Shown here: piece by piece, positions 33,264 to 45,692 of the stretch
Position numbering within the stretch: position 1 is the stretch's first letter
Layout of the letters: each line of letters starts with the position of its first letter
Source of the DNA: Xylogone sp. PMI_703
Lineage: Eukaryota; Ascomycota; Leotiomycetes
DNA: 64,000 bases
Assembly: GCA_021399445.1 (NCBI GenBank)
Contig: JAJTUQ010000002.1
Location: 2,108,001-2,172,000 of the forward strand
Reading direction: 5' to 3'
Translations under genes and position numbers: made by a program
Notes under the pieces: model-generated
What the model was told of the DNA's origin: nothing
Databases searched by the model: none
Seen by the model: the letters and a program-made list of their open reading frames with translations, nothing else

Positions 33264-35324
33264 TCAAACCTTCTGTTCGAGATTGACATTTTCCACCTGG
33301 AGGACCTGTACCTTCTCTTCAACAGCATCGAGATCCACATGTGCTACCTCCGCATTGTCACCGTCGAAGATCTTGGCGATCTCTTCCAAGGTCGGACCAC
33401 GAGTCTCAACAAAGAGGAAGGAAACGAAGACAAGCTCAAACAGAATCCAGGCCTGCGTGAAGGTAGGGTTAGCAGCGAAACTTTCAGGATACAGACAGTC
33501 GGATTTTACTTACACAATAGATTGTGTAAAACTTCCATCTTGGCTGTAGATGGGCCAGGCCGATAGGATTGATATACCTAGAACGTATCAGTAAGACGTT
33601 CTATAATACCAAAATCGCCCATCTTTATAAGATATCAACTTACTGGTTGAACACAAGGGCAGCTTGTACCCAGAAATTCATAAGCATGAGACCTTTTGCA
33701 CGGAGTTTATACGGCATAATTTCCACGGTGTATGCGACTAGAAGGCCTGACCATGCAATGTTGTAGAAGATGCCGTGGAGGAATATGAAAGCGATAACTG
33801 CCTTTCCAGCTGCAAGATTGTGGTGAACATCATATAGCGCCGAGCAAACTGTCCAGAGTATGAACGTAATAAACATTCCTGAAGATATTCATTAGCTAGT
33901 GATATTGATAACAGCCGTAGAGAATATATACCTGCAGTAGCGGTAATAAACAAAGGACGTCTTCCGATTTTGTCTACGACAGTGGCGGCGGATAGACCAA
34001 CTATCAACTGGTACTCAATTAGTTATGCGACTTCTAATGATTCGTAGAAATCGAAGGTTTACTCACACTTAAAATAGTCTTACATCCGTTGATCTAGATT
34101 ACAATTGTTATGTCAGCTACAGTTCTCAGGCAGTAATCGGATGCCATTGTTTCTCATACCTCAAATATTGTGTTTGTATTAGTAACACCAATGCTCTTCA
34201 TAACCAACGAAAAGTAATAGCTAGTCAAGCCATTACCGCTCCACTGCGAGAAGAGACCAAGGCCAATGACAAGCAAGAATCGGTATCGATTTCCCTTTGT
34301 TTTAGCAAAGTCCAGGAAGCTACTTGACTTCTTGTATTGATATTCGAGACGAAGGGTTTCTCTGATTTCGATGAATTCGAACTGAACGGTTGGGTCGTTC
34401 TCATTACCATTTGCGTGGTATTTGGCTAGGATAGCTAGGGCCTCTGCATCACGGTCCTTGGAAAGAAGCCAACGTGGTGATTCAGGAACCCACCAGATGA
34501 ACGTGAATTGAATTAATGAAGGGAATGCCTGGAAGATGGATGGGATACGCCATGCCCAATTGTTTTTGATCGTGAATGTCCCAAACGTGAGCCAGGTTGC
34601 TACGATGGAACCGATATCCCATAAAACGTTGTAAGTTGCAGTCACCCGTCCTCTGTGTTGAGGATGGCACAACTCAGTGAGCAACAGGGGTGCCGAATTC
34701 TGGGCTAAACTACAACCAAAGCCAACGAAAAATCGCGCCGCAATGAACACTATTTCCAATTAGTATGACCTAGTCACGTAAGCACTCATAAGTGGAATAT
34801 ATGAGACGTACTGGAAAAGTTCTGGGCTGCGGCCTGAACAGCGACACCAACGAATAGAATGAGGCATCCTGATATAATTGCTATCCTTCTACCAAACCAA
34901 TCCGCGATAAACGGTCTTCAAGATGATTTAGTATGGCTGGAGATCCGGTGTTATCAAGACGACTTACGCGAATGGCAGTCCAACAAGGCTTCCAATACTG
35001 TATATGGATCCGAATAGCCCTAGGATGGAACCTGTTGGGTGATTGAAATAATCCTGCCAGACTGGAAGGATCTGGAGGCCGTTGAGCATTGAACTAATAG
35101 CAAGAGGAAATTAGTAATTCTGCCATCTATGAAACAAAACCACTGATTAGAGCTCACCCATCGTAGCCAGTGGTCGCAGAGGCCAAACAGATAACACCAA
35201 TACAGGCATACAGCTTTCTCAAGCCCGGATCTTTGTACCATGTAACATGGCGAAGATGAGGTGCTTCTGCCACAGCCACAGCTCTTTCCTCCTGGTGAGT
35301 GGGTTTCAAAGCCTGTCTGACCAT
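33264..35324 (-). CDS. MFS sugar transporter (lactose-permease-like)
   Basis: A sugar/proton symporter of the plasma membrane. Nine exons fit: 35324..35158, 35093..34968, 34915..34812, 34749..34160, 34093..34067, 34007..33932, 33878..33644, 33577..33514 and 33452..33264, 525 residues. One exon is 27 nt. Signatures are TTGYDGSMLNGLQILP in TM1, ADWFGRR after TM2, RFFVGFGCSLAQNSAPLLLTELCHPQHRG, PESPRWLLSKDRDAEAL, DKIGRRPLFI after TM8, and VETRGPTLEEIAKIFDG near the C-terminus. The N-terminal MVRQALKPTHQEERAVA is cytosolic. An additional upstream exon is possible: gtaaga at about 35399 and an acceptor at about 35345 keep a frame open, but its peptide does not look like this family. The substrate may be a disaccharide, judged only by resemblance. 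Confidence 0.9.
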
Positions 35325-36613
35325 GTTCAACTCGTCTGATCCTCGATCTGGATGATAATCGCAAATAGGATGGAGATGGGTGTGAGTTGGGGCTTCTTAC
35401 ATGGTACAATATATGAGAAAATTCTATGGTTACAAACAAGGCATGCTAGTGAGTGGAATCCCTGATCACGAACGCTGTCTAACACATTAGGATAGCGGTA
35501 TAAACCCACTGTGGATAAAATGGTGCCGCCCCCGGATAAATGCGGAGAGAATCGCGGGGATATAATGGGGATGGTATGGAGAAGAGTGTTTTAGAGAGAA
35601 TAGGTAATGATTCCTTAGGAGGTTTTGGTAGCTTGTGGATTGGCGTGCTACAACGTGCATTTCGGCAGTTATTAAGCTTCAATCCTCACTACGCCACCAG
35701 TACGAGTCAATATCATCTGCATCTTGCTAGGTAGCTTGCCAAATATAGAGAGTTAGCAGCTTACTTATAGTAGACTGTGAAAGTTGGTGCTAGCCCCGTG
35801 AGCAATGCTCACTGACCTGCTTGCGTTCTCAACCAGTTTCATAGTGATATAATAAATACTACCCGGCCTCACACAGAATCTCTTCAATTCTACAGCGGAG
35901 AGCACGGTCTATACATACAATAGTTTATTTAGTCAATGTCTATGAACCCAAACGAGGTTTAGACGATGCTGATGCAGTGAAGTAGTAACTGGCGGATAGA
36001 TGCCGAGGGCACGCTTCGATCCCGTAAAAGTGGGATAAGGGGCTGGAAGACCCGTAGTGTCCACCAATCTGATGGGCTGTGGTTAGCCCTAGCCTCTCCG
36101 CATTTGGCATCCCGCTTCAGGTGCACAATTGCCCAGAAGAGACTAACCCAAGCGGTGTCCAGGCGGGAGAAAAGCTCCAAGGCACACTCCTATGATCCTG
36201 TCGCTTGGTAAACATGGCTTCCTGTGCTACCATGCCGTCATCCTATCTGAATCGAGACGGCTAAATACATCGGGTAAATATATATGCCATGTCTGCTCAC
36301 GTTCGCTGAATTGTTCGCATAGTCCTCTTTCATCTAACACTTACAGCCTATATTGTGCTTACTGCCAGGTGGAGGCGTAACATATGGTGCCACTATGCCT
36401 CAGTAAAGATATTTAATCCAAGATAACTGCTCATGCCAAGAAACAAGCCCATACTCATGGTATAAGACTCGCGCGAAAACAGCGCTCCTTCCTCCCCGGT
36501 TGCGGGGATATTATAGGCACTTTCAACCTCAAGGACGCTCTTTATAAAACGAAAGAATATCTTTCACCCAGGATCAATAATTATCTGCAGATAGAGCAAA
36601 ATCAAAGTACAAA
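35325..36613. promoter_or_regulatory. Divergent spacer, sugar transporter / PhyH protein
   Basis: 1.29 kb without a recognised gene. A TATA-like ctctttataaaac lies at about 36537-36549, some 65 bp above the PhyH start, and a GC-rich inverted repeat lies just upstream (listed separately). Confidence 0.45.
36493..36508. promoter_or_regulatory. Inverted pair of CreA/Mig1-like sites
   Basis: tccccg-gttg-cgggga is a perfect 6-bp inverted repeat around a 4-nt centre. Each arm fits the CreA consensus SYGGRG (gcggggg-like cores gcgggg and, on the other strand, ccgggg). It sits about 110 bp above the PhyH ATG, suggesting carbon catabolite control. Inference. Confidence 0.45.
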
Positions 36614-37626
36614 ATGACGCGAAATTATAAGCACCTTACGCCAGAGCAGGTTGAGAGCTTCATGAAGCATGGGTTCCTCCGTATAGAGGGTTGCTTCACG
36701 CCAGAGAAAGCCGCACAGTGGACTTCCACAGTCTGGACGCGCCTCGGCATGGACCCTGCAGATAAGTCAACTTGGACTCAAGAACGTATCAACATGCCTT
36801 CGCATTCAACCGAAGAAGTAAAATCGTTTGCTCCCAAAGTATGGGATGCAATGTGTGAGATTCTCGGTGGAGAAGAGCGCATTGCTCAAGAATCCGCAGT
36901 GTGGAACGATGGTCTTATTGTAAACCTCGGTTCGCCAGAATTTGAGGGAAAATTCCCTTCCCCGAGGGAACTTCCAGGATGGCACGTTGACGGTGACTTT
37001 TTTATGCACTATCTCGACTCGAGGGAACAGGCACTGCTGGTTATTCCATTATTCACCGATATTAAAGAACATGCTGGGGGAACATTGATATGCTCAGATG
37101 CAATCCCAGTCATTGCAAAACACCTGGTGTGTTAAGTAGTCGTGATTGCGGGAGGAGAATAAAGACTGACGACTTTGAATAGTATGAGCACCCAGAGGGA
37201 GTATCACCGAGAATGGTTCCGCGAGGCGAAGAACCAAAATACGAGGACCTCGGCTTCTACATTGATGTTGTTCAGCATTGTAACGAATTTCACGAAATGA
37301 CTGGGAAGCTTGGGGATGTTATCCTGATGCACCCACTCATGGTCCACTCCGCTTCGCGCAACAGCCTGCGGATACCACGGATCATCACGAACCCACCCGT
37401 GTCACTTGTCGAACCTTTCAACTTCAATCGTGAGAACCCCGACGACTATAGCTTGGTTGAACTCAAGACACTTCAGGCTCTTGGCAAGGATTCATTGCCG
37501 GGCTGGAAGGCAACTGGTCCAAGAGAAAGTGTCGTACCTGAAAGACTTAAACGTCAAAATGAGATGAAACGTTTGGAGTTGGAGCGATTAGAGAAACTAA
37601 AGAATTCACAGGCTGTAATGGTCTAG
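36614..37626 (+). CDS. Phytanoyl-CoA dioxygenase (PhyH) family protein
   Basis: A non-heme Fe(II)/2-oxoglutarate dioxygenase, probably cytosolic. Family members hydroxylate fatty acyl chains, alkaloids, terpenoids and other small molecules. Exons are 36614..37126 and 37183..37626, 318 residues. The iron triad is visible: PGWHVDGDFF supplies H124 and D126, and LMHPLMVHSASRN supplies H226 with an arginine (R230) placed to hold 2-oxoglutarate. The N-terminal HLTPEQVESFMKHGFLRIEG is a typical PhyH opening. The C-terminus is charged and coiled-coil-like (RLKRQNEMKRLELERLEKLKN). There is no peroxisomal targeting tripeptide at the end, so a role in classical phytanate breakdown is unlikely. It could be a tailoring enzyme. 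Confidence 0.88.
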
Positions 37627-40288
37627 GGAGGTATGTCCAACTTTTGTTTTGCCAACAAGAACACGGATGCAGAACCGCTACAGACCCCCCATTGTATAGA
37701 AATGGAATCCGCGTAAAATTATACAGAAAGTATTATTACTACATTGATGTTTTTTATGTATCAAAAATAGAATATTCATAGACTAGAAAAGCAATACGTT
37801 GAAACTTGGTATACAAGGGTATCTCATATGTTGAAATCTTTTGGGTCTGTCATTTTACACACCAAAGCGAGCTGTAATACGCGTATACATTTTGGCCATA
37901 GAGTAATACGGTCACAAACGTGGCCGGTTGCACTAGCCCAATATTGGTAATATATATGGTTATACTTGTCAACTATTCAGTAGGTAACTCAGAAGCCTAA
38001 TTCATTTTAGTTACATGTTCTTATACTGTTACAGGTAGCCATAACCTAGCCAACAAAATTAGAAGCTTCCGCTAATAAGCTTTACAATGGTATGTAATAG
38101 GATATAGAAATAGTAGGCGATGATAAATATTGCTGAATAACTCTGTTGTGCTCGCATTTTTCCCGCTGGGTGTATTCCAGTGCAGCCCTACGTTCCAATA
38201 TATACTGCGCCCCTTCACTTATTAAGGGGCAACTATTTGCTACAGCACTAAGCCACTCGAAATAATGCACTACGTATTAGCTCTACACGTCTAAAACGAA
38301 ACTGTGTAGGTATGAAGCTAATTATGTTCCCGCCCATACGCGTATCTAGTCTATTAGCAAGAGCATATACGGCACAGCTATTATAATCACTGTAGCCCTA
38401 TTGGGTAATAAAACCTATTCAGCGTGGTTAAAAATGATCTATCACTTTATTGAAAACTCTCGGACTTTAGATGATGGTTACCTGCGAAGATATTACTCAG
38501 CCTCTTGTAACGATTTTGAGGCTGCTTACCTTCGCCCAGCTGTGGACTTCTGTTGCCGTCTAAAAAGGAATGCTGTCGTATTATGTATCTTCGGCACGAG
38601 TCTCAGCTGATACCTGTTACGTAACTTATCATAGGGCATTCCTGAAGGTCTAGATTGTTTAGTCCTGGGAGTGGATTTCGAGTGGGTGGTCAAATACGAA
38701 GTCGCTCAACCGAGAGTCTGAAATCATACCAGGCACCGTTAAGTGAGCTACATTATCTAGAATTTGCGAGACTCCAAAACCCTTTAGCTATGGATGTGTT
38801 TCGAACTGATAGCTTGATATGGATCGTTGTTGAGATCCAAGCTAGCGCTGACACCTGCCCGACTTGGACGGCCCATTGCAGCCCTAGATGCATTACATCC
38901 GCAGTGATCCGTACTCCTTTACTAGCACCACGGACTATTGATCTTTAAACGCGGAACTATTCTGATTGGTCAACAGCATACTCCTCGTCCTAATTTGCTC
39001 TCATTCTCGCAGGAAAAGCACGTGGAAAATCGTTAGATCTGACATAAATCCCGTTCCCGGAGATCCGGGGGTGTCCGGAAGTGACTTTCCGCCTTACCCT
39101 AGTTGTGGTGACGGGCGGTGTTGGATCATTATTGAATAACGGATACGACTGAGTCTTGAAGGATCTCTTGAGTATCTTACTGTACTCGTGTATGGTAACT
39201 ATCTGCCATTCTCTGTCCCCTGCTTACGTTGCGATTGGGTACGAAAGTACCTCCCTGTTAGGGTTAAGCAATCGTTCGCCATTCCGAGCAACTCCGGCGT
39301 TATCTACAGGGCCGTTGAAATCAAACTTTTCTTGACTAGGGTTGAATCTGGAGCGATCTTCACACCTTCTGTGTTGGGACGTCTAGCTAATTATCGAACT
39401 CTGGAATCCTGGTGCCACATCTCATGTCAAAATCTTGCGCTTTTGTTGAAGCGTACCAAGCATAAGAACTACAATGATTAGGAGTGGCTGAGGACATAGA
39501 GGTAACAGCAGTCTGACGGGCGGGACTTATTGAAGAGCGAGAACGCAGTTGCCTTGCGGTTGGGACTTCCATCCGTAGTGTTTTCTGGTCGATTGAGACA
39601 CGGTAGCATGAGAGATGCAGTGTGATATTGTACTGCAAGAATATACCCATGCAAGGCAAGGGTACTTAGAGAACATGCTTCGATAGTGTGAAGTATATCA
39701 TACACCAATCATGAGCCATAGATCCTGATGATCATGCTGGAACAATGAGTGCAACCCAACCTTTACGAGAGCCCTGGGAGGAGCTTTACACCCTGTTGAC
39801 AACAAGGATTCTAACGCCATACTTCGCCCTCCCACCGAATCAAAACCAAAGTGATTACATATTCGAGGACGTAGCCTTTCAGTGGCATTTTCACAATTGC
39901 GTCCCGAGTTCACGATGCCCAATGAATAACCCATTTGAGCCTCCACTTGTAGAAACATGTGAGTCCTATTCCGTTAGACGAACCGTCCAATGCCTAGCTC
40001 CAGCTCTGTCAGATCGTAATGTTACCATAGAACCACCGTCAAGAGAACCACGGGGCTTTTTCACGGCAGAGAGGAGAAAACTCTTATTTGGTGGTCAAAC
40101 GACTTGCATCAGTAGGTGAGTATTCTAATTATTGCCCTGTTGCAGAGTTAGTCAAAAGTCTAGTCTAGATCCATTTTTCTAGATGACTTGAGGTTCATGG
40201 CTATAAAACCCCACACATCTTCTCCTAATTTTGAGCATCTGCCTCTCAATCTACAAGTCTGATTCAGCTTGTCAGGCTTAAAACAAAG
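37627..40288. other. Gene-poor 2.66 kb
   Basis: No credible gene on either strand; open frames of about 95-125 codons near 38655, 39188 and 39745 show no recognisable protein. A good TATA box, ggctataaaacccc (about 40199-40212), precedes the peroxidase start by about 80 bp. The block 38.4-39.5 kb is less AT-rich than its flanks and may be a decayed sequence. Confidence 0.4.
40199..40212 (+). promoter_or_regulatory. TATA box of the heme peroxidase gene
   Basis: ggctataaaacccc lies about 80 bp above the ATG at 40289, the expected spacing for a strong inducible fungal promoter. Confidence 0.55.
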
Positions 40289-42399
40289 ATGTTGCTTCCT
40301 ATATTGCTCACCATATTTTCACTACTCAGAGGCCTAAATGCGGAAGCGGTAGATGCAAATGGCATAACCCTATCCGAGAAGATAATAGCACTGCAAAGGC
40401 AAATGCTAAATCCGACAACCCTGTTCTTCCTAGTTACGCCATGCAGCGTCAATTTCAATGACAACCCCAACAGAGGCGAGCAAACATCAGCAGAATGGGT
40501 TAGGATTGTCTTCCATGATAGTATCACCGCGAATGCTGCAGGACCGGGCTTAGGGTTAGCATCAGACAGTTCTTTCCTACCGCTCTATAAATTTACTAAC
40601 TATACTAGCGGTCTTGATGCGTCTATTGGCTTTGAATCAGATCGACCAGAAAACGTTGGGATATTTGTGAACGTGACGCTTGGTCAAGTAAGCTTATTGC
40701 TTCTATAGCAGCCGTCCTGCGAATCAGATGTCTACGGCTTGAGGCATTAAGCTAACTCCTGTCACAGTTCAGCCAGTTTTCGAGCGTATTTCTGTCTATG
40801 TCAGATCTTATTGGAATAGTAAGTTAACCATTGTCAGCTCATTACAGTTCTACCCATATTAAGCATAGTTACCAGGGGTTGTCCGACGCGCTTGCTGCAT
40901 GTGACCCGACTGCTCGACGCATCCCGCTTCGGGTCGGCCGAATAGATGCAACCGGCCCTGGACCAGCTGGCGTGCCAAAGCCAACAGACTCTTTTGAATT
41001 TGCCCTTGATGCTTTTGCGACAGCAGGTTTCAACCAGAGTGAAATGATCCAGGCGGTGTAAGTTTTATCGTGTCCTAAGTTGTGCCAGGCGCACTAAAGC
41101 TTACGAAATACTAGGGCATGTGGGCATTCATTAGGCGGAGTCCATCATACCAACTTCCCAGATATTGGTTGGTCTTTTACCCCTGGCTTGTTATATCACA
41201 TGAGTCTAACGTGTTCATTGATAGTACCCGACCTTCAAGACCCAACTAAGTAAGTTATATAAGATAATGGAAAGTAAGATACTGACGAATCAGCACCGAT
41301 GGTCGAGCAAGCTTTGACAGTACTCCTGCAGTATTCGACAATACTGGTGTCAATGAATATCTGGATGGTACTGGTTTGAAAGGTGGACCACTAGTAGTTG
41401 GACCTGACGCAACAAACTCCGATTTACGCATCTTCTCTTCGGATAACAATGTTACTATTAGCGAGATGTCTTCTCCTCAATCTTTTGAGGACACTTGCTT
41501 CACAATTTTTGAGAAGATGTTGAATACAGTTCCAAGTGCAGTTACTTTGTCTGATCCCATTGTATTCAGTCCATGGATCATCAGTGTGGATCAGCTAGAT
41601 CTTGATTCTGCTGGTGTTGTGAGCTTTTCTGGAACGATCACAGGACACTCCTCGAGTCCGCTTCCCGATACCGCATCCTATGTTTACCAGACGGCTAGTG
41701 GAGGCAACACCGGTACGAAAACTAGCCAAGAAGGAGGTACGTAGACAATCCGATTTTACAGCTATAGGTAAAAGCTAACCCCCGTGGCCCTATAGTTGCA
41801 TTCCCAGTGTTTCAAAACACCCCTCTTGGATTCGGTACGATCTCAACTTACGCCTTTAGCGACACTATTGATCCTAGTGTCACATCTATAAATGTCGAAA
41901 ATACATTCACAGAGGCTATTAACCAGAACTTATTCGTCATCTTTTCTCAGAGTTTCAGAAATCCACTGTTCGATCCAAATTCCGGGGCCGTTGTAAAGAA
42001 GCAGTATGTCATACGAGCAGCAGTAAGTAGATCCAGGATCCCTATACTAGTAATTCAATCAATATGGTGTTCTATGAACTGATAATACTCTCCCTTCAAT
42101 AGATTCTTAGCAAGCTTGCTCCTGCCGGCACAGTATTGTCAGTCAAACTATGGTGGCCTGCAACACAGCCAGGCACAGTTGTGCCTAAGATTGATAATAC
42201 TTCTACCTCAATGACCTTCAAGTCAACTATCGGTTCCTACAGTGTATTTGAAGCGGTGTTAGCCGTGGGAGATGGGGTCAATGTCCTACCCTCTGGATCT
42301 TCAACTATCCTGGTCACATTAGGAACGACACAAGCTAGTGCGAAGGTGGACCCAGATACCTGGTCCATATGCACCAATAACGATTTAACGACATGTTAA
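40289..42399 (+). CDS. Secreted heme peroxidase (class II-like)
   Basis: An extracellular heme peroxidase of the plant/fungal superfamily that would oxidise phenols or other substrates with H2O2. Eight exons fit: 40289..40687, 40768..40818, 40876..41057, 41115..41167, 41225..41249, 41294..41736, 41796..42022 and 42103..42399, 558 residues. Exon 5 is only 25 nt. A signal peptide (MLLPILLTIFSLLRGLNAEA) is followed by the distal pocket AEWVRIVFHDS (R72, H76). The proximal histidine is H215 in AVACGHSLGGVHH, split by intron 3. GLSDALAACDPT and LRVGRIDATGPGPAGVPKP are further family blocks. About 230 residues beyond the peroxidase domain are Ser/Thr-rich and beta-like with no recognised domain. 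It is longer than true lignin or manganese peroxidases, and the usual Mn or Trp sites cannot be judged by eye. Confidence 0.85.
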
Positions 42400-43150
42400 A
42401 GATTACCTAGGATCTAGAAACTAAGCCTCAATTAATTATGGAAGTTGCAAGCATGATAACTAGGGGCTATTCGGTAGATGTATCTAGCTTAGAGAAGTCA
42501 CTAACTACCATTTGTGCCTGACAATTGTTAAATTCTTGTCATTGCTCGAGCTATAATCAAATTTATTACACATAACTGAATGAACAAAGTCTTTCTTCTT
42601 CTTTCCACACTAGTGGTAGTATTGTAACTCTCCAGGCAACAACTATTCTCCCGCTGACTTGACCAGTACTTCATCCATTCCCGATCAATTTAGGACATTC
42701 CAGATATATGGTTAAACTTCTTACGGACCCACATTTGGCCCCCTCAGGCTATCTACCTCGGCTGTATGGTCTTCTTAGGATCCAGGATTAGTACCAGCCG
42801 GTAAGACGAAATGCTGACAGATAGATTTCACTTTGATACTGCTGAGTCTGCGGAGAAATCCTGGAGTTAACGCCAGTTTGGCCCTGTCCCCGCATCGGAG
42901 CACCACCGCGGTTGCCCGTGCTAGCCCACTAGCCTCCTCCGAGCCCCCTGCACTGTTCCCTGCCAACCTGCCATCCCCGGAGAACAATATCAGTATGCAT
43001 ACAATCCAACCTCATAATCCCACCCAAGCTGCGTAGCAAATATATATAGCTAATCATGTGCAAAGATGGTAATTTTCCGTTCATGAGTACTTTTTGCCAT
43101 CTTCTCCCCCTTAGAAGTCCAGAGCCAACGCCCTCATTCTGTCCTCAAAG
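42400..43150. other. Intergenic 0.75 kb
   Basis: Between the peroxidase and the second sugar transporter, same direction. A TATA-like aaatatatatagc sits at about 43039-43051, 100 bp above the transporter ATG. No gene seen. Confidence 0.45.
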
Positions 43151-44961
43151 ATGTCATCCAACGACCCTGAGCCAGGTAGGATGCAGTACCGTCGGAGCAA
43201 CAAAACTGTCTTTGGCTATTGCTTCGTAGTAGCCCTGGGAGCAATGCTCTTTGGGATTGACCAGGGAGAGACCACTGGTTTCTTAGCCATGCAAAGGTAA
43301 GTTCCCTACAAATTTGCAAAGTGTGTAGCTCTCCATAGGTTCCAATTCTCACGCAGGAGATTCTAGGTTCCTGAAAGATTTCGGATACTACGATGAGGCT
43401 TTAGGTGCTTACAACATGACTGCAGGCCGTCAGACTGCTATTTACGGGGCCACCCTAGGATGCACCGTTATAGCCTGTGCTATTTCTGGGCCAATTGGTG
43501 CGAGATACGGCCGACGAGCTGGCTTGGCTCTATGTGCGATAACATCAATTATCGGGCCTTGCATTCAAGCTGGTGCTACGAACCTCGTTGGTCTTATGTT
43601 TGGAAGGGCGATTGCTGGTTTTGGCATTGGATTTGCTGCAAACTTTGTTATTACATACTGGAGTGAAGCTACGCCTGTTGAGCTTCGTGGCCTTGTCGTT
43701 GTCATGTACCAGGGGTTCATCAACTTGGCGCAGTTTGTTGGTGCTGCTATCAATGAAGGAACACATAGCATGACAACAAGATGGGCCTATCGGGCACCTC
43801 TCTTGACCGAATTACCCGCTCCTCTACTGCTGCTAGCCTTCCTTCCATTTATCCCTGATACTCCACGTAGGTATATCCGTTATACCATAAACGCCTTCAT
43901 TTTCTAATATGTTCTAGGCTGGTTTGTCTCACGAGGGCGTATTGACGAAGGCCATGATGCTCTTCGAAAACTGAGGGGGGAGACCTTTCCCGAAGAGGAG
44001 ATTGAAAATGAACTTCACGAGGTTGTTGCATTTGACGAGATCGAAAGAGAGATGGAGGCTTCTTCATCCTTTTTTGACTGCTTCAGAGGCACCGACCATC
44101 GCAGAACTAGAATTGTCATTATGGTCTTAGTCTGCCAGCAGTTTACAGGAATTTCCTTCATCACGGCGTAAGTTCTGGATTGAACATATCTCGATCTTTC
44201 TTACTTGAATACTAATATTTTAACAGCTATGGAACCTACTTCTTTACACTTTCTGGAATTAGCAATGCATTTGTGATTACTGTCATCACTAGTGTATGTG
44301 GAATTGCCGGCTCCGCATTAGCTTTTCCTGTTATCAAATACTTCGGTCGCCGACCTATTCTTATTGTTGGAGCAGCAATATCAGCAATCTCGATGATGAC
44401 TTTTGCTATAGTTGGAGTTGCAGCACCCAACAGCACTGCTGCTGCAAAATGTCTAGTTGCATTCACCTGCCTATACATCTTTACTTATGGCGCCACATGG
44501 GGTCCGGTCCCACAGGTAATTTTGGGCGAAGTCCCGTCAAATAGACTTCGATCCAAGACACTCGCCATTGCTACTACTATCAATTGGCTTTGTACTCTTT
44601 TTATCATTTGTGGAATGCCTTATCTGATCAGTAACTCTTACGCAAATCTTGGCACTAAAGTCGGATTTATCTTTGGCGGCTGTACTATCCTCACGTTTTT
44701 CTGGACACTATTCTTCTTACCAGAAACCAGAGGGCGCACTCTTGAACAAATTGACGAAATGTTCTTGAATGTAGGTCTTAAGCAATCTACTGTATACTAT
44801 TGCTTTTGCTAACTTCTACATAGAACGTCCCGACACTCAAATTCAAGGACTACGTGTGTACAGGACATGCTGGGCATCTATCCGTTAAGGATGAGCTTGA
44901 AAAGATGGAAATGAAAGGACGTATGACTCAAATGATTGAGAACGTGGAAACTCAATCCTAG
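43151..44961 (+). CDS. MFS sugar transporter (hexose type)
   Basis: A plasma-membrane sugar porter. Exons are 43151..43296, 43367..43866, 43918..44167, 44227..44770 and 44824..44961, 525 residues. Signatures in order are GAMLFGIDQGETTGFLAMQRF (TM1), GPIGARYGRRAGL, FGRAIAGFGIGFAANFVITYWSEATPVELRG, IPDTPRWFVSRGRIDEG, LVCQQFTGISFITAYGTYFF, KYFGRRPILIVG, WGPVPQVILGEVPSNRLRSKTLAIAT and PETRGRTLEQIDEMF. All sugar-transporter family motifs are complete. PESPR is replaced by PDTPR. It follows the secreted peroxidase in the same direction and precedes a carboxylesterase, suggesting joint use of plant-derived glycosides or esters, which is inference. Confidence 0.92.
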
Positions 44962-45692
44962 AGAAAACATTCCTCAGCATATTAGTGTGAAATAAAACAC
45001 CAGGCCTGCGTCCAGTTAAAACAAATACTGGCGCAGAAGTCACGATATCTGTTTGACTTCTTTCAATTACAAGTTGAAGAAGTGATAATACAGCAATAAT
45101 TGACTATGTGAAGTTCATATAAATGGAGTAAACGTGTATTTACCAGGACCTTGGAGTGACTTTTGCCGTCTCGTCTCTCTTAAAATCTTGTGCATTGAAT
45201 GTGTTACACCTGGCTCGGAACACTCACCAACTTAGTCGGTTGGCCGACGTATGGGTAACCAAAATAGTCATACATACATAATGGCTGGGTCCATCCCGCG
45301 GAATATGCGACTTCTTCTTATTGCAGCACACCATCATCCCATCCATAACTCTATTTGTAAATATGCCGGCTAATCATTAAGGTGACTGGTCATATGAGCA
45401 ACATACCTCACCGTTGTGACGGGTATCGTTGTGATATCGGAGTTTCGAGGCGGCAGAGATTTGTATTAACCGCTAGTTGACTCCGACAGATACGTACTTG
45501 GTGTATCTCCGGCCATCGATTATTTAATTGATACGGAATGGCTTAATGAGGCTGGCGTTAGTCAGACGAGATGCTTAAGCATTCATTCGAGAAGGGCTAC
45601 ACCAAACCGCATATTTAACAAGTCCTTGGATTACAACTCTCCAAACAAATATTTACTGCATACTTGGAGATTATAGAAGGAAGCAGTACAAA
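44962..45692. other. Intergenic 0.73 kb
   Basis: Between the sugar transporter and the carboxylesterase, same direction. It should hold the esterase promoter. No gene or repeat recognised. Confidence 0.4.

Noticed and set aside
35327..35509. Upstream exon for the lactose-permease-like transporter
   Set aside because: The splice signals and phase would work, but the peptide (Cys- and Tyr-rich) is unlike any sugar-transporter N-terminus. Kept only as an alternative.
39108..39120. gtgacgggcggtg resembling a universal small-subunit rRNA segment
   Set aside because: The flanking bases do not continue any rRNA, and no structure or second rRNA block is present.
39745..40119. Open frame of 124 codons upstream of the peroxidase
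   Set aside because: No recognisable protein, and it ends just before the peroxidase TATA. Could be a small gene, but nothing supports it.
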